Below, in pieces: positions 28,135 through 36,260 of a stretch of DNA of 64,000 bases. Under the pieces are notes generated by a model. It was not told the origin of the DNA. It saw only the letters and a list, made by a program, of their open reading frames with translations, and ran no database searches. The number at the start of each line of letters is the position of its first letter. Position 1 is the stretch's first letter. The position numbers were made by a program, and so were the translations under genes. The stretch comes from Schaalia odontolytica (GTDB taxonomy: Bacteria; Actinomycetota; Actinomycetes; Actinomycetales; Actinomycetaceae), in assembly GCF_009730335.1 (NCBI RefSeq), contig NZ_CP046315.1:1302001-1366000 (forward strand). Direction: 5' to 3'.

Positions 28135-29316
28135 GTGGCATTCGAGCAGACGGCTTTTTCGCGCACCGGTTTCTGCCGGCTGCGCTGGGAGGCGTCGGAC
28201 GGCGTCTATCGTTACGCCGACGGGCTTCCGATCGTCGGGCCTCGGCTCGTCGTCGATGGGGTCGACGCCGTTCGCGTGACCTTCCAGTGGGGCGCCCAGG
28301 CTGCGGCTGATTGCTACGTCATCCTCAACACGATTACGGATCGGGCGCGCGAGCACCTCGACGACTTTTGCATGTCGATAGGGCCTGGGCGGTCGGACGC
28401 TCGGGCGCTCGTGTGTGCTCTTCCCGCGGATGCGATCCTCAGCTACCAGAAGGTGATCGTCGGGCCGTCGGGCCTCGACCCCAGCGTGGGTACGGACATG
28501 GGGGAGTGGATTCGCTTCCTTGAGGATGCTCGCCCCGATTCGTCGAATCCGCTCAGGGTCGTGAATGGGCGCGGTGCCGCAGCCTCACTCTTTGTTGGGC
28601 CCGACGCGCGGGTGGTGTGGCCGTCGCAGGATCTGTCTGCTCCCGAGATGCGTCCGGCGCGTGAACATGAGATTGGCGCGCGTATCGATGCCCGGCTGGG
28701 GCAAACACGGCAGCGCCGGATCGTGATGTATGACGGCGAGGCGGATCCGACGTGCACGCTGATCCTCTTCGACGGCGAGATCTGGCGGGGCAACGGCGTT
28801 GGCTGGTTGCCTCGGCGCTATCCCGGCCTGCGCGTCGTGACAATCGACGCGGGAGATCTGGACGAGCGCGAGGCGGAGTTGACCGATGCGGATCGCGTCG
28901 GTGCTCTGCTGCAGGCAGTGTGCGACGAGACTGGGGTGGGGCCTGTGATGGTCGCGGGCCAGTCCTACGGCGGTCTGGCTGTGTTGGAAGCGGCGCTGCG
29001 CAGTGATCTTTCCCTCGATTGTGCGGTCGCCCAGTCTCCGTCCCTGTGGTGGGGAGGAGAGCAACGAGGAGTTGGCGAAGGGACGCTGATGGGCGACCTT
29101 CGCACCGGGAGCGTCAGGCCGCGCAGGGATGTGCACCTACGTCTACAGGTGGGGACGCTGGAACAGACGATGCGACCCGTTGTGGATGACTGCGCGCAGC
29201 TCCTGCAGGGCCTGGGAGCAGCCGTTGAGGTCGACCACTATCGCAGCGGGCATGATGTGGCGTGGTGGCGTGAGGGTCTTGTGCGGGCCCTCGATGAATG
29301 GTGGGCTCGCCCATGA
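28135..29316 (+). CDS. Enterochelin-esterase-like siderophore hydrolase (Fes/IroE type)
   Basis: A 393-residue protein with the two-part layout of enterochelin esterases: an N-terminal beta domain and a C-terminal alpha/beta hydrolase. The nucleophile elbow is GQSYGG near 282-287 and the catalytic histidine is probably in RSGHDVAWWREGL near the end; the ILFDGEIWRGNG block is typical of Fes. It would cleave a ferric tri- or polyester siderophore in the cytoplasm to free iron. The GTG at 28135 is chosen because it lies just after yciO; upstream extension would overlap it. It sits directly before the iron-box-controlled uptake operon, which supports the function. Confidence 0.82.
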   Translation: MAFEQTAFSRTGFCRLRWEASDGVYRYADGLPIVGPRLVVDGVDAVRVTFQWGAQAAADCYVILNTITDRAREHLDDFCMSIGPGRSDARALVCALPADAILSYQKVIVGPSGLDPSVGTDMGEWIRFLEDARPDSSNPLRVVNGRGAAASLFVGPDARVVWPSQDLSAPEMRPAREHEIGARIDARLGQTRQRRIVMYDGEADPTCTLILFDGEIWRGNGVGWLPRRYPGLRVVTIDAGDLDEREAELTDADRVGALLQAVCDETGVGPVMVAGQSYGGLAVLEAALRSDLSLDCAVAQSPSLWWGGEQRGVGEGTLMGDLRTGSVRPRRDVHLRLQVGTLEQTMRPVVDDCAQLLQGLGAAVEVDHYRSGHDVAWWREGLVRALDEWWARP

Positions 29317-29354
29317 CGACCATTAGTGAGACAATCATAGCCCCAGCCGGAGCT

Positions 29355-29373
29355 TTAGGTTAGGCTTACCTAT
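29355..29373. promoter_or_regulatory. DtxR/IdeR-type iron box
   Basis: TTAGGTTAGGCTTACCTAT matches 17 of 19 positions of the actinobacterial iron box TTAGGTTAGGCTAACCTAA. It lies 33 bases before the start of the siderophore-binding lipoprotein gene, where iron-loaded repressor would block transcription. Confidence 0.9.
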
Positions 29374-29406
29374 GCCAGTTAACCTATCGACTGAATTGAG
29401 GCACTC

Positions 29407-30444
29407 GTGCACCTGTCGACGCGAATTCGCGCCATCGTCGGCGTCGCTCTGACCGCTCTTGCCCTGGGGGCATGCTCGTCCAACCAGCCCGCCCCGGCCT
29501 CGTCCCCCGAGGCCTCCGCGACCTCCGAAACCTCCGCGACGCGCACCGTCACCGACGCATCCGGTCAGGAAGTGACCCTGCCGTCGCACCCCAGCCGCGT
29601 CGTCACGCTCTCTGAGCCGACGACCGACAACGCGCTCGCCCTGGGCGTGACCCCGATCGGTGTCGTCTCCGGCCGCGGCCAGCAGACGGTCCCCAACTAT
29701 CTCGTTGAACGCGCGGGCGATATCCCGATCCTGGGCTCCATTGGCACTCCGAACCTTGAGGCCATCGGTGCGGCACACCCGGATCTCATCCTCGTCGACG
29801 GCACATCGGTGAAGAACAATGACACCGAGACGCTGACCGCGCTGGCTCAGATCGCACCCGTCTTCTTCACGACTCAGAAGGGCGGCGACTGGCGCGAGAC
29901 CTTCACTCTGACGGCTGACGCGCTCGGCGTTGCCGACCAGGCTGAGGCCAAGCTCGCGGAATTCGACCAGCATGTGGCGTCCGTGAGTGCACGCCTGAAG
30001 GACGCCGGCTACCTCGATCAGACCTACTCGGTCGTGCGTTGGCAGGGTGACAGCGCTGGCCTCATCCTCAAGGAGCTGCCCGCCGGCCAGGCTCTCACCG
30101 CGCTCGGCATGAAGCGTCCCGCAAACCAGGACCGTGACGGTGAAGGCCACTCGGAGCCGGTCTCCCTCGAGAACATCGACCAGATCGACGCGGACTGGAT
30201 CTTCTTCGGCACGCTGGGCAAGGCCTCGGTGAACAACCCCTCCGCCGGTGGTAACACAGGCGTCGAGGCCTCGGCTGCAGCCCTCGAAGAGGCGAAGGCC
30301 ACCGTCGGCTTCGACTCCCTCGGCGCCGTGAAGGCGAATCACGTGATCCCCGTCGACGGCTCCCTGTGGACCTCGACTGGCGGTTACCTCCTCATGGACG
30401 GCATCGTCTCGAGCATCGAGGCCCAGTTCGTCCCGGCTTCCTGA
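29407..30444 (+). CDS. Iron-siderophore ABC transporter, substrate-binding lipoprotein (FepB/FecB-like)
   Basis: A 345-residue periplasmic-binding-protein-like lipoprotein. The signal peptide ends in the lipobox LALGAC with lipidated Cys23; a Ser/Ala/Thr linker follows; then a class III binding protein domain with TVTDASGQEVTLPSHPSRVV and NLEAIGAAHPDLILV. It captures ferric siderophore at the cell surface for the two permeases downstream. GAGG lies 6 bases before the GTG. Regulated by the iron box upstream; permease gene follows after 35 bases. Confidence 0.92.
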   Translation: MHLSTRIRAIVGVALTALALGACSSNQPAPASSPEASATSETSATRTVTDASGQEVTLPSHPSRVVTLSEPTTDNALALGVTPIGVVSGRGQQTVPNYLVERAGDIPILGSIGTPNLEAIGAAHPDLILVDGTSVKNNDTETLTALAQIAPVFFTTQKGGDWRETFTLTADALGVADQAEAKLAEFDQHVASVSARLKDAGYLDQTYSVVRWQGDSAGLILKELPAGQALTALGMKRPANQDRDGEGHSEPVSLENIDQIDADWIFFGTLGKASVNNPSAGGNTGVEASAAALEEAKATVGFDSLGAVKANHVIPVDGSLWTSTGGYLLMDGIVSSIEAQFVPAS

Positions 30445-30479
30445 GTTCGTAACAGGGCACCCCGGGTTGATGACCTAAC

Positions 30480-31475
30480 ATGACTACCCGTCGCATCACC
30501 AGCGTCGCCATTGCTTGTGCAGTGGCGACGCTGGTGCTTGCCGCCGTCACACTCGCGTCCCTCGCTCTGGGTTCGCGCCAGATTGCTCCCGACGTCGTGT
30601 GGGACGCTCTCGTGAACGGGGGAAGCAGTCAGGACGCCCAGGTGGTCACGCAACTGCGTGTTCCCCGTACGCTCGCCGCGCTCGTCATTGGCGGAGCGCT
30701 GGGGTTGGCAGGTTCGATCATGCAAGCGATGACAAGAAATCCTCTTGCCGATCCTGGCGTCCTCGGCATCAACGCCGGTGCCGCCTTCCTTGTTGTGACG
30801 GTGACGGCCGCGAGTGGCGTCGCCACTCGCACGTCGACGCTGGGCGCTTCTCTCATCGGTGCGGTGGTCGCGGCAGGTCTCGTCTTCGCTATGTCGGGGA
30901 GCGGGGGAGGCTCTCGATCACGCCTTGCCCTGGCGGGCATTGCCGTATCGGCTGCGCTCGCATCGCTGACCCAGGCGGTCCTCGCGGCGAATCAGTTTGC
31001 GTTTAACGAATTCCGATATTGGGCGTCGGGATCATTAGAGGGCGTCGACATGGGCTCCGTGGCTGCCGCCGGGGCAGTCATCGCATGCGGCGGCGTGGTT
31101 GCTGCCCTGATCTCCTCGGCTCTTGGGGTCCTCGCTATCGGTGAGGACACCGCGGTGAGCCTCGGTGTGCGTGTGCGCCTCATTCGCAGTCTCGGCGTCG
31201 TGGCCGTCACGGCTCTGGCTGGCGGGGCGACGGCGCTTGGTGGGCCGCTAACCTTTGTGGGTCTCGCGGTTCCGCTATTGGTGCGACGCGTTGTGGGTGC
31301 TCGGCAGGGGGCGATTGCGCTGTGGTCGCTGATCGTCGGTGCCGCGTGGGTGTGCGCTGCCGATGTTGTCTCGCGCCTTGTGCTGGCGCCTTCCGAGGTT
31401 CCCGTTGGCGTTATCGTCGCTTTGATCGGTGCGCCGTTCTTTATCATAGGGTCGCGCGGAAAGGGCATGTCATGA
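30480..31475 (+). CDS. FecCD-family iron-siderophore permease, first subunit
   Basis: A 331-residue membrane protein of the BtuC/FecCD family with about nine to ten hydrophobic helices. The family block RVPRTLAALVIGGALGLAGSIMQAMTRNPLADPGVLGINAGA is present in pieces near residues 60-100, and SLGVRVRLIRSLGV forms the ATPase-contact loop. The stop overlaps the second permease start as ATGA. Confidence 0.93.
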   Translation: MTTRRITSVAIACAVATLVLAAVTLASLALGSRQIAPDVVWDALVNGGSSQDAQVVTQLRVPRTLAALVIGGALGLAGSIMQAMTRNPLADPGVLGINAGAAFLVVTVTAASGVATRTSTLGASLIGAVVAAGLVFAMSGSGGGSRSRLALAGIAVSAALASLTQAVLAANQFAFNEFRYWASGSLEGVDMGSVAAAGAVIACGGVVAALISSALGVLAIGEDTAVSLGVRVRLIRSLGVVAVTALAGGATALGGPLTFVGLAVPLLVRRVVGARQGAIALWSLIVGAAWVCAADVVSRLVLAPSEVPVGVIVALIGAPFFIIGSRGKGMS

Positions 31476-32521
31476 GGCCAGCTCCGTCGCGCTACACAAT
31501 TGTCTCGCTGCGTCGCGTGTCGGTGCGCGTGCACCGGCGCAGCGCCGCCGTCGTGCTCATCGGATTCGCTCTTCTGTGTGCATTGGCGGTCTATTCGCTC
31601 ACTCTCGGTGACTACGGGCTCAGCGCCGCCGATTCATTCCGTCGTCTCCTCGGAGACGGTGGGCCTCGGGATGACTTTTTGGGCGTCTACTTCGTCCAGT
31701 CCGTGCGCCTGCCGCGTATGCTCGCGGCGGTGGCTGTTGGTGCAGCGCTTGGAATCGCCGGGCGTATCTTCCAGACGATCTCGGGCAATCCGCTCGGTAG
31801 CCCCGACATCGTCGGCCTGTCCACGGGGTGCGCGACCGGCGCTCTGATTGCCATCATTATTATGGGCTCGAGCCCCGCCGTCACAGGAATCGGCGCCTTG
31901 CTCGGTGGACTCGCCTCGGGCGCGTTCATCCTCGCGTGCGCGGGAGGCATGCGAGTGACGGGAATCCGCGTCGTCCTCGTGGGAATCGGATGTTCGGCGG
32001 CCTTGCGGGCGGTCAATTCGCTGCTCATCGTCAAGGCGCCTCTGGAGGCGGCCCAGCGTGCGCAGCTGTGGAGCGCTGGCTCATTCTCGGGCGTCACCAT
32101 CGCGCGTCTGACGCCTCTGCTGATCGTGATCGCCGGTGTCGTTGCGGTGTGTGCCATCTGTGCGGTTCCCCTCGGTCTCGTCGCGATGGGCGATGACATC
32201 GCGACAGGGCTTGGCGTCAGAGTGCGTCAGACCCGCATGCTCCTCATTGTCGTCGCCATTTTGCTTGTTGCGTCCGCGACTGCGGTCGCTGGGCCAGTCG
32301 CCTTCGTTGCTCTGGCGGCTCCGCACGTCGCGCATCGGCTGTGCGCGGCTGGGGGAGTCGGATTTGCCTCCTCCGCCATCGTCGGTGCTCTTCTTGTGCT
32401 GGTCTCAGACGTGTGCGCACAGAGGCTCGTCGCTCCGGCCGAGCTTCCCGTTGGCGTCGTGACCGGCGTCGTCGGAGGCCTGTACCTTCTGTGGTTGTTG
32501 ATTCGTGAGGTGAGATCGTGA
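31472..32521 (+). CDS. FecCD-family iron-siderophore permease, second subunit
   Basis: A 349-residue partner permease. It has RLPRMLAAVAVGAALGIAGR followed by ISGNPLGSPDIVGLSTG and the coupling loop GLGVRVRQTRML near 245. The ATG at 31472 overlaps the previous stop; a longer frame from 31322 would lie inside the first permease gene and is rejected. It overlaps the ATPase gene by 4 bases. Confidence 0.93.
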   Translation: MRPAPSRYTIVSLRRVSVRVHRRSAAVVLIGFALLCALAVYSLTLGDYGLSAADSFRRLLGDGGPRDDFLGVYFVQSVRLPRMLAAVAVGAALGIAGRIFQTISGNPLGSPDIVGLSTGCATGALIAIIIMGSSPAVTGIGALLGGLASGAFILACAGGMRVTGIRVVLVGIGCSAALRAVNSLLIVKAPLEAAQRAQLWSAGSFSGVTIARLTPLLIVIAGVVAVCAICAVPLGLVAMGDDIATGLGVRVRQTRMLLIVVAILLVASATAVAGPVAFVALAAPHVAHRLCAAGGVGFASSAIVGALLVLVSDVCAQRLVAPAELPVGVVTGVVGGLYLLWLLIREVRS

Positions 32522-33312
32522 CTGAGATCGTTACGAGGCAGGGGCTTAGTGCTCGGGACATCGTCGTCGGCTATGGGAAAAACGATCCGATTCTGGAAGG
32601 ATTATCCCTGGACGTGCTCGCTGGGGAGCTCACGGTCATTGTCGGCCCCAATGCGTGCGGGAAATCGACGCTTCTGCGTTCGCTGGCGCGTGTCCTTGAT
32701 GTGCGCTCTGGTGTGGTGGAACTCGATGGGCGTAGCGTCGCGAACATCAACCAGAAGGCGCTTGCGCGCCGACTTGGCCTACTCGCCCAGTCGTCCGTCG
32801 CTCCGGGCGACATGCTCGTTGAGGACTTAGTAGCACGTGGGCGGTACCCCTACCAGTCACTCCTGCGTCAGTGGAGTCGTGAGGATGACGAGGCCGTGGC
32901 GCGAGCGATGGAAGACGCAGGGGTCGCGCCTTTGGCGGGGCGTCGCGTTGGGGAGCTTTCTGGTGGGCAGCGCCAGCGCGTATGGATAGCGATGGCGCTG
33001 GCTCAGTCTACTGAGATTCTGCTGTTGGATGAGCCAACGACCTACCTGGATCTGAATCATCAACTCGAGGTGTTGCGCCTGGCGGAGCGCCTGCAGCGTG
33101 CAGGCACGACGGTCGTCGCCGTGTTGCACGACCTGCATCTGGCATTCCGCTACGCGACGCACCTCGTGTTCATGAAGAACGGTGAGATCGTGGCTCAGGG
33201 GGCGCCGCACGACGTTGTGACGGCAGACCTTGTCGAACGCGTTTTCAGTGTGCCGTGCAGGATCATTGACGACCCTGAGACTGGATCGCCGCTGGTGATT
33301 CCGACTCGATGA
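32518..33312 (+). CDS. Iron-siderophore ABC transporter ATP-binding protein (FepC-like)
   Basis: A 264-residue ATPase. Walker A GPNACGKST at 43-51, signature LSGGQRQRVWIA near 144, Walker B ILLLDEPTTYLDL near 164, and H-loop VLHDLHLAFRYA. It powers the two FecCD permeases. It is last in the overlapping group; the G+C content drops sharply after its stop. Confidence 0.94.
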   Translation: MTEIVTRQGLSARDIVVGYGKNDPILEGLSLDVLAGELTVIVGPNACGKSTLLRSLARVLDVRSGVVELDGRSVANINQKALARRLGLLAQSSVAPGDMLVEDLVARGRYPYQSLLRQWSREDDEAVARAMEDAGVAPLAGRRVGELSGGQRQRVWIAMALAQSTEILLLDEPTTYLDLNHQLEVLRLAERLQRAGTTVVAVLHDLHLAFRYATHLVFMKNGEIVAQGAPHDVVTADLVERVFSVPCRIIDDPETGSPLVIPTR

Positions 33313-33344
33313 CCCGTGTGTTGTGATCCCCAATATCTCAAATG

Positions 33345-33373
33345 TTGACCGGTGGGTCACGCAGTCCTATGAT
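33345..33373 (+). promoter_or_regulatory. Strong vegetative promoter upstream of surface protein gene
   Basis: TTGACC at 33345-33350 and TATGAT at 33368-33373 with 17 bases between. Transcription from here gives a leader of roughly 220 bases before the ATG at 33604. The whole 33313-33603 gap is AT-richer than its surroundings and holds no supported gene; a second -10-like TAGAAT is at 33478-33483. Confidence 0.65.
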
Positions 33374-33603
33374 TGTTGGATAATATAAGTCACAACAAGT
33401 TGGTAGAAGGCTGATATTTCCCGATAAAAACGTGTTTTGACTGCATGTTCCGGTAATTTGCTTGTTGTTCGCAATTGTAGAATAGGTGTCAGGCAATAGG
33501 ATGGTGTTCATAGCTAGTGGTTACTCGGACACTGACATATTGATTCTGGGCGTGGTGAAGCCAATTAGCGCACGACATCCCGTCGAGATGGAGAAGGACA
33601 CAG

Positions 33604-34752
33604 ATGACAACGCAGATGCGATCGCACGGTAGGGGGCTGCGCATGCCTCTACTGGCTCTGACCGCCTCTGCTTCCATCGTTGGTGGAGTGTTTGTCGCTG
33701 CGCAGCCCGCATACAGTGTTGACGGAGTTGTCGGTGTGGGCGGACAGTGTCTCACCGCTGTTGATGAGGGTGCATCCATCGTCGTTTCGTCGGTCGTCCC
33801 AGTCGGATCTCCGCTTCATGTGGAGGGGGCTGGCTGGGGTCCCAGCACTGAGGCGTCTCGCGGTTTTGTTATCGTCACGCTCGACGATGGGCAGGAAGTC
33901 CGACCCGATGGTGTCGCCCTTCCCGCCTGGGTTCCCACGTCTGTTCAGCGTAATAAGGCTGCGTGGAGCGTTGCAGAAGTGTCGACGACCGGCGAATTTA
34001 GCGCTGATATTGAGTTGCCGTCGACCTGGACGGTCGGCTCGGAGCACTCGATCATGATTGGCGATGGCGTGACCGGCACCTACGTGCAGGTGTCTGTGAT
34101 GGTCGTGGAGGCCGGTGAGCAGGCGCATGCGTGCTCGCTGACTCCGACCGACGATGCTTCGGTTGAGCCCACTGATGAGCCGTCGAATCAGCCTGCGGAT
34201 GAGCCGTCGACGGAGCCTGATGGCCATGCAACTTCTGACGTGGCGACCGACGGGCCGACGGAGTCTCCCGCGGACAATGCGGCTGATAATGCCGCGAAGC
34301 CCGATTTTGACCTGACCGATGACGCTTCTCACGATGCGGCAAGCGATGCGGCAGTCAGTGCCCCCTCGACTGTGGCTGCATCGCCGTCCCCTCGCGAAAC
34401 CCCCTCAGCAGATGCATCGGATACCTTGCGCTCGTCGGTGACGCCGACGCCCTCCGCATCGGCCTCGTCTGCGTTTTCCTCCGGCGGCAACGGATCTTCT
34501 TCGAGTGGTAGCGGTGGCGCTGGTTCGAACGCTGACGCCCCGTCCCCCTCCCCGTCCACGGAGCAGGAGAGCGTGTCTGCTTCGCAGATCGGCCCCAAGG
34601 CTCATTCGGAGCAGCAGGCCATGAACCAGGCTGTTCGCGAACAGGAGTCTCGCCTGAATGGCTGGATCCTCGCTGGTGGCGGTCTCCTTGCCCTTCTCGG
34701 AGCAATCGTGACGGTCAGCATTGTCCGCCGCTCGCACGGACTGCTGCGCTAA
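33604..34752 (+). CDS. Secreted, membrane-anchored Ser/Thr/Pro-rich surface protein
   Basis: A 382-residue protein not assigned to a known family. A signal peptide (cleavage near residue 38, after AQPAYS) leads to a roughly 140-residue beta-rich domain, then a low-complexity Asp/Glu/Pro/Ser/Thr stalk (about 175-320), and a single membrane helix (about 351-374) with a short basic tail RRSHGLLR. There is no LPXTG, so anchoring is by the helix. The ending LNGWILAGGGLLALLG resembles that of the next gene, suggesting related surface proteins. GAGAAGGA precedes the ATG. Confidence 0.8.
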   Translation: MTTQMRSHGRGLRMPLLALTASASIVGGVFVAAQPAYSVDGVVGVGGQCLTAVDEGASIVVSSVVPVGSPLHVEGAGWGPSTEASRGFVIVTLDDGQEVRPDGVALPAWVPTSVQRNKAAWSVAEVSTTGEFSADIELPSTWTVGSEHSIMIGDGVTGTYVQVSVMVVEAGEQAHACSLTPTDDASVEPTDEPSNQPADEPSTEPDGHATSDVATDGPTESPADNAADNAAKPDFDLTDDASHDAASDAAVSAPSTVAASPSPRETPSADASDTLRSSVTPTPSASASSAFSSGGNGSSSSGSGGAGSNADAPSPSPSTEQESVSASQIGPKAHSEQQAMNQAVREQESRLNGWILAGGGLLALLGAIVTVSIVRRSHGLLR

Positions 34753-34854
34753 AGCTCGCACACCTGCGGCGACGCACTGGGAGTATGTGCATTAACCGCA
34801 CGGTGTGTGTTGGGATTTAGCATTCGTGCGTTACGCCTGTTACTCTTGATCCGA

Positions 34855-34860
34855 TACAAT
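34855..34860 (+). promoter_or_regulatory. Candidate -10 element of the second surface protein gene
   Basis: TACAAT lies 34 bases before the ATG at 34895; TTACGC at 34831-34836 is a weak -35 with 18-base spacing. Confidence 0.5.
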
Positions 34861-34894
34861 AGTTTCTGCGGATTAAGTCACTAAGGAGAACGGT

Positions 34895-36250
34895 ATGCAG
34901 CACGGACGAGCATCGTCTGCCATAGCCGCTCGGAGCTTCGTCGGTCGCAGTCGAATCATGAGCCTGCTCATGGCACTGTTCCTGTTTGCGGGCATCGGTC
35001 TCGCCATCCCCGGTTTTGCTGCGCGTGCGGATGACGCAGTACCGCACTACGCCCTTCGGGCGGGGGATGATATCCAGGTCAATATCGCGAACAATGCTGA
35101 CTTCGCGGCCGAGTTCGCCGAAACCGGGTACTGGGGACTCATCCTCGATCATGGGGGTGTCACTCCACTCACTCGTCCGACTTTCAAGCGCGACGGCGAG
35201 ACGGTGACGCCTTCGGCCCCTGATCTGTGGGCCGCTCAGTCGTTGAAGGATTCGTATATCCATGCGCCTGTGCCAGACGGCACGAACAACGTTGAGGGCG
35301 TGAAGTGGCTGCCCGGGGAGACCCACACGATTACCGTCGTGTTCTACCGCAGTGATTCTTCGGGCGTCGAGCCCAACCCTATCTACGGCACAGTGAGCAT
35401 CTACACGCCGTACACGGATAACATCGACGATCCGACACCCGCTCCCACCGTAGATCCGGCGGCTTCGCCCGCCCGCACGGACGAACCGACGGCCGAGCCT
35501 GCCCCCACGACAGACCCCGAGCCCGCTCCGACGAGCGAGCCGAGCGCTGATCCTGCTCCGGCGCCCGCACCGGACCCGGTCGTTGAACCCACGACGGAGC
35601 CTTCCGTCGCTCCCGCGCCGCTGCCCGACGATCCGCAGCTGCCGGCCGTGCGCCCGAGCCCGACTCCCTCCGAGAGCGCGTCCCCCACGCCCACCCCGTC
35701 CGCTTCTGCGACCGCTTCGCAGCCGTCTGAGACCCCCGTCTCGCCGATTAGCGACGTGTCCCAGCTCAACGACTCGAATAAGGGTGGTGTCAGCGCAGCC
35801 TTCACGGCCGGCCTGCTGACGATCAACGTGCCGTCGGATAAGGCTGCCGCCGGCGACTGGGTGAGCGCCAACATCATGCAGACCGGCGAGGCACGCTGGC
35901 TGCAGGTCGAGGATTCCAACAAGGTCACCATGGATCTCACGGGTCTGCCGACCGGTGAGTACAAGGTCGTTGTTGCAAACCGCTCGCACGAGCTCGTTGG
36001 ATGGGCCGAATTTAAGGTTGCTTCCGCCGTCGGTGCAGCAGCGAACGGTTCGTCGGTTGACGCATCGGGCGCCGTGAAGCTTCACGCGGAGATGTTGTCC
36101 TCCTCGCTCGCTGGAGATGAGTCCGAGGGACTCAACGGATACCTGCTCGGTGCCGGTGCCTGCATGCTGATCCTCGGCGGCCTCGTGGTCGTCCAGGTTC
36201 TCTCCGGTCCTAAGATCGGCTCTTCCTCGAGTGGAGTCACTCTGTCCTAA
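34895..36250 (+). CDS. Secreted, membrane-anchored surface protein with Pro/Thr/Glu stalk
   Basis: A 451-residue protein of unknown family. A long basic N-region and helix (about 21-45) form a signal peptide ending near AARA. A first beta-rich domain (about 46-175) is followed by a Pro/Ala/Thr/Glu/Asp stalk (about 180-285), a second small beta-rich domain (near 295-385), and a C-terminal helix (about 413-436) with a short Ser/Gly-rich tail. The VKWLPGETHTITVVFYRSDS segment and general layout suggest a host- or surface-contact role but no binding motif is identifiable. TAAGGAGAAC precedes the ATG. Confidence 0.8.
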   Translation: MQHGRASSAIAARSFVGRSRIMSLLMALFLFAGIGLAIPGFAARADDAVPHYALRAGDDIQVNIANNADFAAEFAETGYWGLILDHGGVTPLTRPTFKRDGETVTPSAPDLWAAQSLKDSYIHAPVPDGTNNVEGVKWLPGETHTITVVFYRSDSSGVEPNPIYGTVSIYTPYTDNIDDPTPAPTVDPAASPARTDEPTAEPAPTTDPEPAPTSEPSADPAPAPAPDPVVEPTTEPSVAPAPLPDDPQLPAVRPSPTPSESASPTPTPSASATASQPSETPVSPISDVSQLNDSNKGGVSAAFTAGLLTINVPSDKAAAGDWVSANIMQTGEARWLQVEDSNKVTMDLTGLPTGEYKVVVANRSHELVGWAEFKVASAVGAAANGSSVDASGAVKLHAEMLSSSLAGDESEGLNGYLLGAGACMLILGGLVVVQVLSGPKIGSSSSGVTLS

Positions 36251-36260
36251 GCTAGGTTTC

